64,000 nucleotides of DNA from Rhizobium sp. P40RR-XXII (GCF_012641405.1 NZ_JABAII010000005.1:248001-312000); one strand, 5' to 3'; positions 46,951-57,157 are shown, counted from the stretch's first letter. Numbers and translations are program-made. Notes: generated by a model not told the origin, from the sequence alone.

Positions 46951-47114
46951 GAAAACTCCTCCGACGCGGACGCGTCGCAACGAGGACCGGCAGCAGCTGT
47001 TAAAAAAGCAGGAGGCTGTCAGTTCGACAGATTGAAACAGTGGCTACTGAAATGAGGACACATCACGCCAAGTTCAAGAGCCGCGCGTACCAGGTGTGTT
47101 TCTGAACCGCGCCC

Positions 47115-48719
47115 TTATCTCATGCGCCCTGAAACGGTCTGTTGACGATGGCCGTTGCTCGCCGTCCGCCAGGTATTCCGGCCATTGGCTTTGGCACGGT
47201 AGAGAGCGCGGTCCGCCTCCTGAATCAGGGCCTCTCCGTCCTCGCCATTCTCCGGCGTCGCCGAAACGCCGATGCTGATACCGATATCGACCGTCGCACC
47301 CTCGATGCGAAACGAGGATTTGAAGGCAGCAATACACCCCTTCGCCACATCGGCGATATCGCCCACTTCCCCAGTCATCAGGATGGCAAACTCATCGCCG
47401 CCCAAGCGCGCGACCATATGGCCTCTGGCTGCACCGCGCAGCCGCTCGGCCACCATCTTGAGAACCTCGTCTCCCGCGGCATGCCCGAAAGTATCATTGA
47501 CCGGCTTGAACCCATCGAGATCAAGGCAGAAAACAGCGACGCCCTTTCCTTTGTTCATCTTCAAGGCTTCATCGAGGGCCTTGTAGAAACACATCCGGTT
47601 CGGCAATCCGGTCAGCATGTCGTGCCGTGCCAGGCGATTGGCTTCGGCCTCCGCGAGAATACGATCGCTGACATCGGCGATGGTCAGCAGGAGACGGCGT
47701 TCCAGACCTTCATGGAGTAGCCGAACATAAACGAGCACATGGCGTTCCGTTCCATCGGCCACTCTCTGCCGCCAGACCGTTCTCGCCTCGCAATCGCCTT
47801 CAAGTTCGAGAAGCCCATCTGCAAAGCCCTCCGCCTCGCTCTCCACATGCATGTCGCATGCCCGCCAGGAGAGCAGCGTCGCTTTCGCGAAGCCATAGAA
47901 GTCGATCGCCGCGCGGTTGACCTGGAGGATTCTGAGACTGCTGCCGTCGCAAAGAAGCATCGGCATCGGATTGGCGTCGAAAAGCTGGCGCAACCGCTCT
48001 TCGCGCTGTTTCAACTCGCTGATGTCTATCCGCATGCCGATGGCGCCGCCGTCAGGCGTGCGCCGATCATCATGCCGAAGCCATCGCCCGTCTTGAAGCT
48101 GCTGCTCCTCCTGTGAAACCGGCTGGCGGAACTTTCGCATGCGCTGTTTCAGCCACATATCCTTGTCTTCGACGACCTCGGGCATGCGGCCGCTGGCAAG
48201 GCTGATCTTCAAAATATCTTCGAAGGCGATACCGGGTTTCAGGTGATCGGCAACATCCGGATAAAGCTCCGCGTATTTCTCGTTCCACAGAACGTAGCGA
48301 TCGCTCGCATCGAAGACGCAGACCGCTTCCGGCAGCATTTCGATCACATATCGAAGGCGCAGATTGGCCTCTCTCGCCGCCACCGCGGCATGACGGTCTT
48401 CGTTCTCCGGCTCGATAAGAACCGCCGTCAGCACCTCGGACGCCGAAGGCCAGGTCATGACGCTGATCCGGCAATCCCGCCTTTGGCCGGTGGCTGTGAC
48501 GATCAATGGCTGCGAGGCTGCGGCGGGCAGCGGCCAATCCGGTATCAAATCGGAAACGGCCGGATTGCGAGGCGCGCCTGAAAGGGCAAAGAGCTCCCGG
48601 GCTTCCGCATTGGCGAAGACAATCGTGCCGACGGCGTCGAGCACAAGTGCCGCCATCGGACACGCTTCCAGGAATGCGACGATTTCCGCGTCCAGCATCT
48701 TCTCCCAGTGGGCCGTCAA
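47115..48719 (-). CDS. PAS-PAS-PAS-GGDEF diguanylate cyclase
   Basis: 534 residues. Three PAS-like sensory segments (about 8-100, 120-240 including VCVFDASDRYVLWNEKYAELYP, and 245-355 including NPMPMLLCDGSSLRILQVN), then a GGDEF domain with ARHDMLTGLPNR, LDLDGFKPVNDTFGHAAGDEVL and RLGGDEFAIL. GGDEF is intact, so synthesis of cyclic di-GMP is expected. No transmembrane segments are seen. Start is TTG with GGGGA; an ATG at 48698 is an alternative. Confidence 0.88.
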   Translation of the reverse strand: MTAHWEKMLDAEIVAFLEACPMAALVLDAVGTIVFANAEARELFALSGAPRNPAVSDLIPDWPLPAAASQPLIVTATGQRRDCRISVMTWPSASEVLTAVLIEPENEDRHAAVAAREANLRLRYVIEMLPEAVCVFDASDRYVLWNEKYAELYPDVADHLKPGIAFEDILKISLASGRMPEVVEDKDMWLKQRMRKFRQPVSQEEQQLQDGRWLRHDDRRTPDGGAIGMRIDISELKQREERLRQLFDANPMPMLLCDGSSLRILQVNRAAIDFYGFAKATLLSWRACDMHVESEAEGFADGLLELEGDCEARTVWRQRVADGTERHVLVYVRLLHEGLERRLLLTIADVSDRILAEAEANRLARHDMLTGLPNRMCFYKALDEALKMNKGKGVAVFCLDLDGFKPVNDTFGHAAGDEVLKMVAERLRGAARGHMVARLGGDEFAILMTGEVGDIADVAKGCIAAFKSSFRIEGATVDIGISIGVSATPENGEDGEALIQEADRALYRAKANGRNTWRTASNGHRQQTVSGRMR

Positions 48720-49028
48720 ATTTATCCCCAGGCCCGGTTATAATACTGGATGGTAAAGGAATGCCGTAGATCGTGGCAAGAAGCATATATAGCTAAAATT
48801 TGGCGACCATCTGCGCGATCGTCATTTCCTGAGTGGAACGAGCCGATAGGATCGGCGCTATCCGCCGGCTATCGAAATCAGTCCCTGTTTTCCTTCAGCG
48901 GACGAGCAAGTTCGCGCTCCTGCATCTCGATGGCCTGCGTGATGAACCGCAGCACCACCTGCTTTTCCACCTTCCCCGCATGCGGAGCAGCAATCAGCCG
49001 ATGCCTCCGCCGGCACGGAACCGCGGAA
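48720..49028. other. Gap between GGDEF and small membrane-protein genes
   Basis: 309 bp. Besides the doubtful small frame at 48878-48970, I see no gene or distinct regulatory element. Confidence 0.4.
48878..48970 (-). CDS. Possible very small protein (30 residues)
   Basis: GTG-started frame with GGGGAAG just upstream, encoding EKQVVLRFITQAIEMQERE followed by LARPLKENRD; amphipathic helical in appearance and charged. The composition is protein-like, but 30 codons are too few to be sure. No family recognised. Confidence 0.25.
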   Translation of the reverse strand: MEKQVVLRFITQAIEMQERELARPLKENRD

Positions 49029-49535
49029 TTATTTTCGTGGCCAGGCCAGCCTGCTCCAATTCGCGATGTAGAATACCACCGCGATGAACATTCCGGATCC
49101 GATCAGGTCGAGCCGATGGTGGCCGAAAAGGAAAAGCCCGAGAAGAGCCAGTCCGATCGCGGATACGATGAGGAAAAGAGACGGGATCACGCTTGTGATG
49201 CGCGTTCCCGCCTCGCCTTCGGCCTCGATGCCCTCACCCGTGACGTGGCCGCTGGAGCCGGGCGATCTGCTGCCGAGCCTGACGGTGACCCGCCCTCTCC
49301 TTGCGCCGATCCTGCCTCTGGTTTTCTTCCCCGACGTCAAAAGTACGAGCATCATCGATATGACCATGCTGCCGAATGCCCAGGAAAAAACCGCACATGC
49401 CGCCATGGCGGTTGCGTTCGCATAAGTCTGGTAGAGGTGGACTGCCAAAGTCCCCATCCCAGTGGTGATGGCAAGAAACACGGAGCCGACGATCAGGAAT
49501 GTGATCCTGCCGGATACTTGTGTTTCGCCGTCCAT
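49029..49535 (-). CDS. Small hypothetical membrane protein
   Basis: 168 residues with four hydrophobic segments in two pairs (ITFLIVGSVFLAITTGMGTL, AMAACAVFSWAFGSMVISMM, then VIPSLFLIVSAIGLALLGLF and IGSGMFIAVVFYIANW), separated by a basic linker of about 45 residues. GGGAGG precedes the ATG. No family recognised. Repeat copy 3 lies 39 bp upstream. Confidence 0.6.
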   Translation of the reverse strand: MDGETQVSGRITFLIVGSVFLAITTGMGTLAVHLYQTYANATAMAACAVFSWAFGSMVISMMLVLLTSGKKTRGRIGARRGRVTVRLGSRSPGSSGHVTGEGIEAEGEAGTRITSVIPSLFLIVSAIGLALLGLFLFGHHRLDLIGSGMFIAVVFYIANWSRLAWPRK

Positions 49536-49574
49536 GCGACCTCCCATCGATCTCATACGTTCAGATCGTCAAAA

Positions 49575-49690
49575 CTAGAGCGTGATGCCGAAAAGTGTAG
49601 GCAGTTTTCGGACGACATCACGCTCTAGTTCCTTGATTCTAGAGCGGATTCAGATTTTAGGTCGAGCAGACCTAAAATCATCCGGCTCTA
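49575..49690 (-). repeat. RIME-like bimodular intergenic repeat, copy 3 (inverted)
   Basis: Opposite orientation to copies 1 and 2: module B (49575-49627, arms GAGCGTGATG / CATCACGCTC) comes first, then the linker and module A ending GACCTAAAATCATCCGGCTC. Lies between the divergent membrane-protein and LprI-like genes, so it may affect their promoters. Confidence 0.85.
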
Positions 49691-49816
49691 GGAGGATACT
49701 TCCGATCTTCAAACGCGGGCGCAATATATGTCGAGTTTGCCACAGACGCCGGCAGGACCTTTACGAAGTCGCGCCGAGGCATAGTTAGCTGAAGTCTCGG
49801 AGAATGGAGGTATCCC

Positions 49817-50449
49817 ATGAGGATTTCGAGATCCGCCTCGGCGATGGTCATCGCCATTCTATTTGCACTGCCTGTCGAAGCCGCCGGCATCGATTGCGCC
49901 AAGCCTGCCTCGACAAGCGATCATATGATTTGCCAGGACAAATCACTCCTTGCGCGGGATAAGATGGTAAGGGATCTCTATGCTGCTGCATTGAAGCAGG
50001 ACGGTGCAGACAAGATCCGCGAACGGCAACGGCGCTGGATTACGAAGGTGCAGTCCTGCGGCGATACGGCTTGCATCCGGCAGGCCTATGACGACCAGAT
50101 CGGTTCCCTCCTCACGACCAAGGGTGGACGAAGCGCGGCGACGGATTTCCAGTCGAACAGCAAGGACGGCAACGAGGGTCACCTTTCGATTTTCGGACCG
50201 GTCGACGGCCTTATCGCCGTTTCGCTCGCCTCTACCTTTGTCGGCCCGGGCGGCGCCGAAGCCGGCGATGTCAATGCCGATGGCATGGACGGTGTCGTTC
50301 CGCTGGTAAAGGAACACACCCAGCTTTCCAGAGACGCATGCAAGATCGGTCTCGATCGCCTCGATCCAAAGACCTGGCGCGTGTCACAGACTGGTGTCTG
50401 CGATCTTGCCGCCGGCGTGACCTTGCAGGGGACCTACCGCAAACAATGA
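49817..50449 (+). CDS. LprI-like (DUF1311) secreted protein
   Basis: 210 residues. Signal peptide MRISRSASAMVIAILFALPVEA, cleaved before AGIDC. An LprI/DUF1311-type N-terminal domain follows (IDCAKPASTSDHMICQDKSLLARDKMVRDLY, then RQRRWITKVQSCGDTACIRQAYDDQI with four cysteines). The last ~100 residues are less conserved. LprI proteins are described as lysozyme inhibitors in mycobacteria; the role here is unknown. A strong hairpin follows the stop. Confidence 0.72.
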   Translation: MRISRSASAMVIAILFALPVEAAGIDCAKPASTSDHMICQDKSLLARDKMVRDLYAAALKQDGADKIRERQRRWITKVQSCGDTACIRQAYDDQIGSLLTTKGGRSAATDFQSNSKDGNEGHLSIFGPVDGLIAVSLASTFVGPGGAEAGDVNADGMDGVVPLVKEHTQLSRDACKIGLDRLDPKTWRVSQTGVCDLAAGVTLQGTYRKQ

Positions 50450-50461
50450 GATGATCTGGTT

Positions 50462-50491
50462 CGCGGGCAGGCATTGCAATCCCTGCCCGCG
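50462..50491 (+). terminator. Terminator after the LprI-like gene
   Basis: Perfect 10-bp stem CGCGGGCAGG / CCTGCCCGCG with a 10-nt loop, 12 bp after the stop. No T-run, but a strong hairpin. Confidence 0.6.
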
Positions 50492-50680
50492 GTAATGTGC
50501 AACAGGCAGCACAGGCGCCAGGCAGAAACGCGCGGCCACTTGAAGAGCTCGACAAAAGGATGGAAAATACCATCTGGGGTCAACGTCGGACAAAGCGGCC
50601 ATTTCCCCGTCACGCCAACGGCAGCTCGTGACAAGCAACAACGCCAACCGAACGCCGATACAGAAAATCCCCACCCCCTC

Positions 50681-51901
50681 ATGAAGACAATTTCAGGCAC
50701 GAATCTCGAACAGGCCAAATCGCATAACCGGCGTGTCGTGATCGAGGCCATCCGCACCAACGGACCGATGTCACGCGCAGCCATTGCCCGCATGACGGCA
50801 CTGACCACACAGACGGTTTCGAACATCGTGGAGGAACTGGCGCGCTCGCATCTGCTGATTCCCATGGAAGCGCAGAGGATCGCTCGCGGCCAGCCGATTA
50901 TTCCCTATACCATCAATCCGACCGGTGCTTACTCCATCGGCCTCGAGCTCGGCCGCCAGCGTGCCGCCGGCGTGCTGACGGATCTATCGGGTACGGTCTG
51001 CGCCCGCATCGAGCGCCATGTCGACAGGCCCGGGCCGACCGAGGCGATGCCGGTCCTCGCCGCCATCGTTCAAGATCTGCAGCAGGCCTTTTCCTTCCAC
51101 CGGGAGCGGCTGCTCGGCGCCGGAATCGCCCTGCCGGGACGCTATGCCGATGGCGGCGTGACGTCGCTCAGCCCGCTCAACCTGCCCGGCTGGCAGGATT
51201 TTCCGGTTGCCCTCGAGCTGGGACGGCTCATCGATCTGCCCGTGCTCGTCGAAAACGATGCTACGGCCGCGGCGATCGGCGAGCGGCTCTATGGCGTTGC
51301 GCGCGGCCTTGGGAGTTTCGTCTATCTATTCCTGGCGGGTGATGGCGGCATCGGCGCCGGCATGTTTTTGGACGGTCATCTCTATAAGGGCAGCCGCGCC
51401 AATGCCGGCGAAATCGGCCACATCATCGTCGAGCCGCATGGTAGGCTTTGCACCTGCGGCAAGCGCGGCTGTCTTGATCGCTATATCTCGCCATCCGTCG
51501 CCTATGAATGTCTCGGCATAGACGATGCACAGGAGCTCTCGCCTGACGATCTCGATGCGATGATCGCAGCCAATAATCATGGCCTGGAGATCTGGCTGGA
51601 ACAGGCTGTGCAGCCGCTTCGCCAAACGATCGATTTTCTCGAACTTGCCTTCGATCCGCAGACGATCGTGCTTGGCGGCAGCGCGCCGACATCGCTGATG
51701 ACGCGGCTTGCCGAGCGCGTGGAGCCGCTGCATGTTCCGGTGAACCCAGCGGAAAAGCGGACCATACCCCGCCTGATGATCGGCGCCACCGGCAAAGATA
51801 CCGCCATCCTCGGTGCCGCAGCCTTGCCCATCTTCTCGGAAACCAATCCGCAGTTCGACGTCTTGCAGAAACCGCTGACGCATCGCGCAGTGATGGGTTG
51901 A
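50681..51901 (+). CDS. ROK-family transcriptional regulator (NagC-like)
   Basis: 406 residues. N-terminal winged helix (SHNRRVVIEAIRTNGPMSRAAIARMTALTTQTVSNIVEEL) followed by a ROK sugar-kinase-like domain: LLGAGIALPGR, VLVENDATAAAIGE, GAGMFLDGHLYKGSRANAGEIGHI, and the zinc-binding CTCGKRGCLDRY. ATG chosen ahead of the helix-turn-helix; the longer upstream frame is unsupported. It is convergent with the chitooligosaccharide operon, and ROK repressors commonly respond to N-acetylglucosamine derivatives. Confidence 0.87.
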   Translation: MKTISGTNLEQAKSHNRRVVIEAIRTNGPMSRAAIARMTALTTQTVSNIVEELARSHLLIPMEAQRIARGQPIIPYTINPTGAYSIGLELGRQRAAGVLTDLSGTVCARIERHVDRPGPTEAMPVLAAIVQDLQQAFSFHRERLLGAGIALPGRYADGGVTSLSPLNLPGWQDFPVALELGRLIDLPVLVENDATAAAIGERLYGVARGLGSFVYLFLAGDGGIGAGMFLDGHLYKGSRANAGEIGHIIVEPHGRLCTCGKRGCLDRYISPSVAYECLGIDDAQELSPDDLDAMIAANNHGLEIWLEQAVQPLRQTIDFLELAFDPQTIVLGGSAPTSLMTRLAERVEPLHVPVNPAEKRTIPRLMIGATGKDTAILGAAALPIFSETNPQFDVLQKPLTHRAVMG

Positions 51902-51985
51902 ACAAGCCAGGCGGATTTAGCCGCTATCGGCGGTCGGCAGGCGCGGCCGACAAGGCCCCGCCTGCACCATTCATGTATCAAGCCT

Positions 51986-54007
51986 TCAAAATTGATAAAA
52001 GCCGTAGAGCAGCGGCATCGTACCGGCCAGCGCCTTGAACCGTTCCCAAGATTTGGCCGAGGGCTTTGTCCAGCCCGTTTCCGCCAGCGCCGAGAGCCGC
52101 GGGAAGACCAAACGGTCGAAAACCGCGCGATCGGTCATCGGTTCGGACCAGATACAGGCCTGGATGCCGCGAAGCTTTTCCTTCTGCGCATCCGTCCAGC
52201 CGCCGACCGGATCGAAGGTGTAGATTTTCTCCGCGTCGGAATAGCCGGCCCAGCTGCCGCCCGGCTCGTCCCAATCGGGGCGCATCGCCATATCGAGGTA
52301 ATAGACCTGGCCCGGGCAGACGACGATCTCATATCCGCGTCCCGCAAGCTCGGCCGCGACTTCGACGTTGCGCCAGCTGCAGAGATAGCTTTTGTCCTTG
52401 TCGATCCTGTCGCCATGGGCTGCTTCTTCCCAGCCGCCGGTCACGCAACCCTTCGAGGCGAGAAACGCCTGGATGCGCTCCAGGAATTCGGCCTGCAGGA
52501 CGGCAGCACCCGAGCCGTGAATATCGTCGGCACCATGCGTATTGGTGATGACGTTCAGGCGCTTGGCATGCGCATCCGCAATCTCCTCGCCGGCAAGCTC
52601 GCGCAGACGCGCGAGCGCCTCCGACGAACCGGACCAGGCGCCAAGCGGCACCTCGTCGGCACCGATATGGATCGTCTTGAACGGGAAGAGCTCGATCAAT
52701 TCGGAGAGGATGGTCTCGATGACCTCATAGGTCTTCTCGCGGGCCGGGTTGATGCAGTTGTCCGGGAAGCCCTGAACCGAATAATAGCTGCCGACCTCGT
52801 TCGGATCGCGAAGCTTGGGGATTGCCTGCAGCATTGCATAGCAATGGCCGGGCATATCGATCTCGGGCAGGATCTCGATGCCGAAGCCCTTGGCGTAAGC
52901 GACAATCTCGCGCACGGCCGCCTTCGTGTAATAACCGCCGGTGCGGGCCGGGCTGGAGCCCAGAAGCGGCGGCAAGGGCAAGCCGTGGCCGCGCCATGCG
53001 CCGATCTCCGTCAACGCCGGATAGGCGTCGATCTCTACGCGCCAGGATTCATCGTCCGACAGGTGCCAATGGAAGCGGTTGAGCTTGTTCCAGGCAAGTA
53101 CCGCCATCAGCTTCTTGATTTCAGCCGAGCCGTAGAACTGGCGCGACACATCGAGATGCAGGCCGCGCCAACCCATCGAGGGCTCGTCGACGATCTCGCC
53201 GCCGGCCGGGAAATGGAAGGCCTGCGGATACAGACGCGCGCCGCGCCAGATCTGGCCGATGGTCACGAGGCCATAGACGAAGCCAGTCTGGGCGCTCGCC
53301 TCGACGGTGATCGCCTGCGGCGAGAAGGTCAGTTTATAGGCCTCCGCCCCGAGGCCTTCGACGGGCCGCAGCTCCACCGGCACGGCGCCTTCGGCTTCCG
53401 AACGCACGAGCCCCTCGGCTGCGAAGAGATGCTCGACCAAAGCGGTGAAGCTTTCAGCCGCCGCTTGTGCTTCCGGCGTATTCGCCTTCAGCGCAAAGCC
53501 TGCCGGCAGCGGGCGGCGAGAGGCGACGGCAACGCGGTTCGGCCAGGGAATGATCGACAGCGGCACCGGGGGATTGGCCGGAACGGGATAGATTTCAGCA
53601 CCACGCTTCAACGGCGCGTTGCTCGACGACGTGCGCGTCGGTTCAGCTGCGAGCGATACGGCGGTTCCATCCGGCAATGCGAGATAGGCGCTGGTGGCGC
53701 CATCGGTCCAGTGGCGGAACGGCCAGCTCAACGCATGGACCGTGATGGTCCATGTCTCGCCGCCAGCCAGCACGAAGCCTTCGGACGGCTGGAATTCGGT
53801 AAAGTTGGAAAGGCGCTTGGTGACCGTCGCGCCTTCGACGATGCCGGCCGGATCGACGCGGCCGGGACCGCTGACGCAGAGCGAGAAGCCCGAAAGCGGT
53901 TCCGACGACAGGTTCTTCAGCCGCAGCACATAGGAAAATTCCTTGCCATCGGCTGGCGCGTTCCAGGTTGTTTCAAGCCGCAGAGCCAGGGATCGCGGTG
54001 TGGACAT
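51986..54007 (-). CDS. Beta-N-acetylhexosaminidase, glycoside hydrolase family 20
   Basis: 673 residues. The catalytic GH20 domain occupies ~270-650: MGWRGLHLDVSRQFYG, HWHLSDDESWRVEI, EILPEIDMPGH and the catalytic pair D451-E452 in HIGADEVPLGAW. The N-terminal ~250 residues include a GH20b-like domain. No signal peptide, so it cleaves imported chitooligosaccharides in the cytoplasm. Last gene of the leftward opp-type operon. The cofactor-free substrate-assisted mechanism is known for the family. Confidence 0.9.
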   Translation of the reverse strand: MSTPRSLALRLETTWNAPADGKEFSYVLRLKNLSSEPLSGFSLCVSGPGRVDPAGIVEGATVTKRLSNFTEFQPSEGFVLAGGETWTITVHALSWPFRHWTDGATSAYLALPDGTAVSLAAEPTRTSSSNAPLKRGAEIYPVPANPPVPLSIIPWPNRVAVASRRPLPAGFALKANTPEAQAAAESFTALVEHLFAAEGLVRSEAEGAVPVELRPVEGLGAEAYKLTFSPQAITVEASAQTGFVYGLVTIGQIWRGARLYPQAFHFPAGGEIVDEPSMGWRGLHLDVSRQFYGSAEIKKLMAVLAWNKLNRFHWHLSDDESWRVEIDAYPALTEIGAWRGHGLPLPPLLGSSPARTGGYYTKAAVREIVAYAKGFGIEILPEIDMPGHCYAMLQAIPKLRDPNEVGSYYSVQGFPDNCINPAREKTYEVIETILSELIELFPFKTIHIGADEVPLGAWSGSSEALARLRELAGEEIADAHAKRLNVITNTHGADDIHGSGAAVLQAEFLERIQAFLASKGCVTGGWEEAAHGDRIDKDKSYLCSWRNVEVAAELAGRGYEIVVCPGQVYYLDMAMRPDWDEPGGSWAGYSDAEKIYTFDPVGGWTDAQKEKLRGIQACIWSEPMTDRAVFDRLVFPRLSALAETGWTKPSAKSWERFKALAGTMPLLYGFYQF

Positions 54008-54035
54008 GGGCACTCTCTCTTCCTGAAGGGATCGT

Positions 54036-54506
54036 TCAAAGCTTGAGCATGCCGGCATAGATGCCGGGTGCGGAATTGCGGATCTGTATTGCGCCGACGG
54101 TCTTCTCGTAGAATTCCGATGGGCCGACATCGCCGATGACAGTGTAGGCGTAGCCCATGGCCTTCTGGTCGTTGAGGCAGGCAAAGAGCAGCGCCCGGCC
54201 GATGCCGAGACCGCGAACGCTTTCGTCGACGCCGGTCGGACCGAAGAAGCCCCGCGCCGTCGCCTCGTGGCAGGCAAAACCGACAAGCTCTCGATTACGC
54301 GTGGCGATGAAGCATGTCGGCGGCTGGCGCGTCATCGCCACCGTCGTCTCGCTTGCCCATCCCTCGCTGAAATGGTCAGCCACCCAGCTCGTGATCAGCC
54401 GCATCTCCGGCGGCAGAGCGCGCCGGATGGTGACATCAGCCTTCGCCATGCGCTCCGGCGATTGCGTGTCGACCGGCAGGGTCGATAGATTGACCAGGTA
54501 ATCCAA
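54036..54506 (-). CDS. GNAT-family N-acetyltransferase in the chitooligosaccharide operon
   Basis: 156 residues from a TTG with AAGGA about 8 nt upstream; the ATG at 54449 is an alternative. GNAT motifs: FIATRNRELVGFACHEATARGFFGPTGVDESVRGLGIGRALLFACL (acetyl-CoA site R-G-L-G-I-G). It sits between the ATPase and the hexosaminidase. A plausible role is N-acetylation of glucosamine units from partly deacetylated chitin; this is inference. Confidence 0.75.
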   Translation of the reverse strand: MDYLVNLSTLPVDTQSPERMAKADVTIRRALPPEMRLITSWVADHFSEGWASETTVAMTRQPPTCFIATRNRELVGFACHEATARGFFGPTGVDESVRGLGIGRALLFACLNDQKAMGYAYTVIGDVGPSEFYEKTVGAIQIRNSAPGIYAGMLKL

Positions 54507-54519
54507 GGCGAAAATCCTT

Positions 54520-55446
54520 CTAGTTCGATGCGACGAGCGCACGCATGAAATGATTGGGGCCGACCTCTTCGACCACCGTCGAGACCGGCCGGCTGAGCGA
54601 GCGGATCTTCTCAGCCTGCTCGAGAAAGCGAGCGCTGCCGCCGGTCACGAACCTGCGTCCGCCGTCCGGCACCGCCGAAAGCAGAAGCTGCGTATAGGGA
54701 TGCTTCGGGCTGGCGAGGACGGCATTGGTCTCGCCCCACTCGACCATCTGGCCGGCAAACATCACCACGATCTCTTCCGCGACATGGGCGGCGGTCGCGA
54801 TATCATGGGTAATGTAGAGCATGGCGAGATCGTTTTCCCGCTTCACCCGCGCCAGCAGGTCGAGGATGTCCTTGCGGATGGACACGTCGAGCATCGAGGT
54901 CGGCTCGTCCGCCACCAGCACGCTCGGAGAAACCGCCAGGGCGCGGGCAATATTAACGCGCTGGCGCTGGCCGCCGGAAAGCTCATGCGGAAACTTCTGG
55001 CGCGTCACCGAAGGATCGAGACCGACGCTCTCCAGCAGCTTCGATATATCGTCGTCCCGTTCGGCCTTCGGCTTGTCCGCACCGTGCAACTGCAGCGGTC
55101 TTGCAATGTGATGATTGATCGTGAAGGCCGGGTTGAGCGACGAGAAAGGGTCCTGGAAGACCATCTGGACGTCCTTGCGGTACATCCGCTCGTCCTTGCT
55201 CACTCCTCGCGCCGTACGGTCCTGTCTGCGGAAGAGAAGCCTCCCGGCTGTCGGCTTGTCGAGCCGGGCGATGATGCGGGCACACGTGGTCTTGCCGCAG
55301 CCGGATTCCCCGACCAATGCCAGCGCCTTTCCTGCAAACAGCGAGAAAGAAACGCTATTCAATGCATGCACCGAGCCGAAATGACGCTGGACATCATCGA
55401 GCCGGATGACGGGTTCTGCAGTCACGGCCTGTATTTGCGGTTTCAT
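54520..55446 (-). CDS. Oligopeptide/oligosaccharide ABC ATP-binding protein (OppF-like)
   Basis: 308 residues. Walker [16 protein letters not shown]-loop QDPFSSLNP, signature [15 protein letters not shown], Walker [13 protein letters not shown] and a C-terminal extension ([15 protein letters not shown]) typical of Opp/Dpp F subunits. ATGA overlap with the upstream D subunit. Confidence 0.88.
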   Translation of the reverse strand: MKPQIQAVTAEPVIRLDDVQRHFGSVHALNSVSFSLFAGKALALVGESGCGKTTCARIIARLDKPTAGRLLFRRQDRTARGVSKDERMYRKDVQMVFQDPFSSLNPAFTINHHIARPLQLHGADKPKAERDDDISKLLESVGLDPSVTRQKFPHELSGGQRQRVNIARALAVSPSVLVADEPTSMLDVSIRKDILDLLARVKRENDLAMLYITHDIATAAHVAEEIVVMFAGQMVEWGETNAVLASPKHPYTQLLLSAVPDGGRRFVTGGSARFLEQAEKIRSLSRPVSTVVEEVGPNHFMRALVASN

Positions 55447-56258
55447 GCGAAAACTCCGGAAGGGTGAGCGCTGGCCGGAAGCTGCGGAATAGCGTTCCAG
55501 AGCTTGCGCGTATAGTCATGAACGGGGGACCGGCTGACCTGAGCGACATCGCCGACCTCAACCAGTTCGCCCTTCAGCATGACGCCGATGCGGTGGCAAA
55601 GCTGCGCCATCAGATGCAGGTCATGGGTGATGAAAAGCACTGAGAAGCCATAGGTCTGCTGCAGGTCCAGAACCTGTTCCAGGATCTCGCGCTGAACGAC
55701 GACATCGAGCGCCGTCGTCGGTTCGTCCATGATGATGAGTTCGGGACGCAGCGCCAGGCAAATGGCGATGACGATGCGCTGGCGCATGCCGCCGGAAAAC
55801 TGGTGCGGGTAGTCGCTGACGCGATGCGGAGGAATTCCCACCAGCTTGAACATCTCCTCGGCACGGGCACGCGATTCCTGGCGCGAGCATCCGGTATGGC
55901 GATGCAGGACATCGTGGAACTGCGCCTCCACCCGCATCAGCGGATTGAGCGAGTTCATGGCGCTCTGGAACACCATGCCGATGCGCTTCCAGCGGATCTT
56001 CTGCAGATCGCGCTCCGGCATCTTGAGCAGATCCTGGCCATCGAGCCGAATGCTTCCGCCGCTGATCCAGGCCGGCGCCTTCGATAGCCGCGTGATCGCA
56101 TAGGCGATCGTGCTCTTGCCGCAGCCGGATTCGCCGGCAAGACCGAAGATCTCGCCGCGGCCGATGTTGAAGGACACGTCCTTCACGGCACGGAAATCGC
56201 CCTTGTCGACCAGATAGTCGATATCGAGATGTTCGATCTCAAGCAGATTGTCGCTCAT
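55443..56258 (-). CDS. Oligopeptide/oligosaccharide ABC ATP-binding protein (OppD-like)
   Basis: 271 residues. Walker [27 protein letters not shown], signature [16 protein letters not shown], Walker [15 protein letters not shown], and the closing [14 protein letters not shown]. The true start [13 protein letters not shown] overlaps the permease stop (ATGA); a longer upstream frame lies within the permease gene and is rejected. Confidence 0.88.
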   Translation of the reverse strand: MSDNLLEIEHLDIDYLVDKGDFRAVKDVSFNIGRGEIFGLAGESGCGKSTIAYAITRLSKAPAWISGGSIRLDGQDLLKMPERDLQKIRWKRIGMVFQSAMNSLNPLMRVEAQFHDVLHRHTGCSRQESRARAEEMFKLVGIPPHRVSDYPHQFSGGMRQRIVIAICLALRPELIIMDEPTTALDVVVQREILEQVLDLQQTYGFSVLFITHDLHLMAQLCHRIGVMLKGELVEVGDVAQVSRSPVHDYTRKLWNAIPQLPASAHPSGVFA

Positions 56259-57157
56259 TGGCCTGACCTCATCGTGCGATTGCGGGCGCGCGTCAGGCGG
56301 AACCAACGGGTCAAGGCCGGGCCGGAACGCAATTGCGGATTGGCGATTTCGTCGAAGGTGAAGTTGATCAGCGCCAGACCGAGCCCGGTCAGCGCGATGC
56401 CGATGGCCGGCACGCCGATATCCCACCAGGCGCCGACCATGATAGCCGAGGCATTCTGCGCATTGTAGAGCATGGTGCCCCACGTGACCTTCAGCGGATC
56501 GCCGAAGCCGAGATATTCGAGTGTCGTCTGAGCAACGATCGCGTAGATGATGCTGCCGACCAGATTGATGCCGATGAGCGGCGTCAGGTTCGGCAGGATC
56601 TCGACGAAGATGATGCGCCAGGCCGGCTCGCCGATCATCTTGGCGGCAGTGACGAAATCGCGGTTGCGCAGCGCCATCGTCTGCGAACGCGTCATGCGCG
56701 CACCCCATGGCCAGGACGTCAATGCAATGATGGTCATGATCGTCACGGGACCAACCGTGCCCGCAAAGGACGCGAGCAGGATGAGGAGCGGCATGTTGGG
56801 TATGACCAGCACGGCGTTGGTGGCAAGATCGAGCGCGGCGTCCGTCTTGCCGCCGGTATAGCCGGCAATCAGACCGATGGCCGTGCCGAGCACCGTAATG
56901 GCGATACCCGTCGCGAAACCGACGGAAAGCGAGCTTCTCGCCCCCCAGACGAATTGGCGATAGACGTCACGGCCCATCTTTGTGGTGCCGAAGACATGTT
57001 CGACGGAAGGCGGCTGATGCGACCGGCCGACGCGGGCGCCGGGTTCGCCCGGCGCGATGACCGGCGCGAAGATCGCCATCAGGCACAGCGCAGCAACGAT
57101 GACGAAACCGACAAGCGCTTTTTTCTGGCTGAAAATGGATCGCAGCGAAAAGCTCAT
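56255..57157 (-). CDS. Opp/Dpp-type ABC permease (C subunit)
   Basis: 300 residues, six predicted helices with the DppC pattern: GTTKMGRDVYRQFVWGARSSLSVG (quoted in part) and the coupling loop MTRSQTMALRNRDFVTAAKMIGEPAWRIIFVEILPNLTP. ATGA overlaps with both neighbours. Part of the likely chitooligosaccharide importer. Confidence 0.87.
   Translation of the reverse strand: MSFSLRSIFSQKKALVGFVIVAALCLMAIFAPVIAPGEPGARVGRSHQPPSVEHVFGTTKMGRDVYRQFVWGARSSLSVGFATGIAITVLGTAIGLIAGYTGGKTDAALDLATNAVLVIPNMPLLILLASFAGTVGPVTIMTIIALTSWPWGARMTRSQTMALRNRDFVTAAKMIGEPAWRIIFVEILPNLTPLIGINLVGSIIYAIVAQTTLEYLGFGDPLKVTWGTMLYNAQNASAIMVGAWWDIGVPAIGIALTGLGLALINFTFDEIANPQLRSGPALTRWFRLTRARNRTMRSGQ

Noticed and set aside
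48750..49628. A 292-codon plus-strand frame over the small membrane-protein gene
   Set aside because: Its composition is not protein-like, and the minus-strand frame has a Shine-Dalgarno and regular hydrophobic helices.
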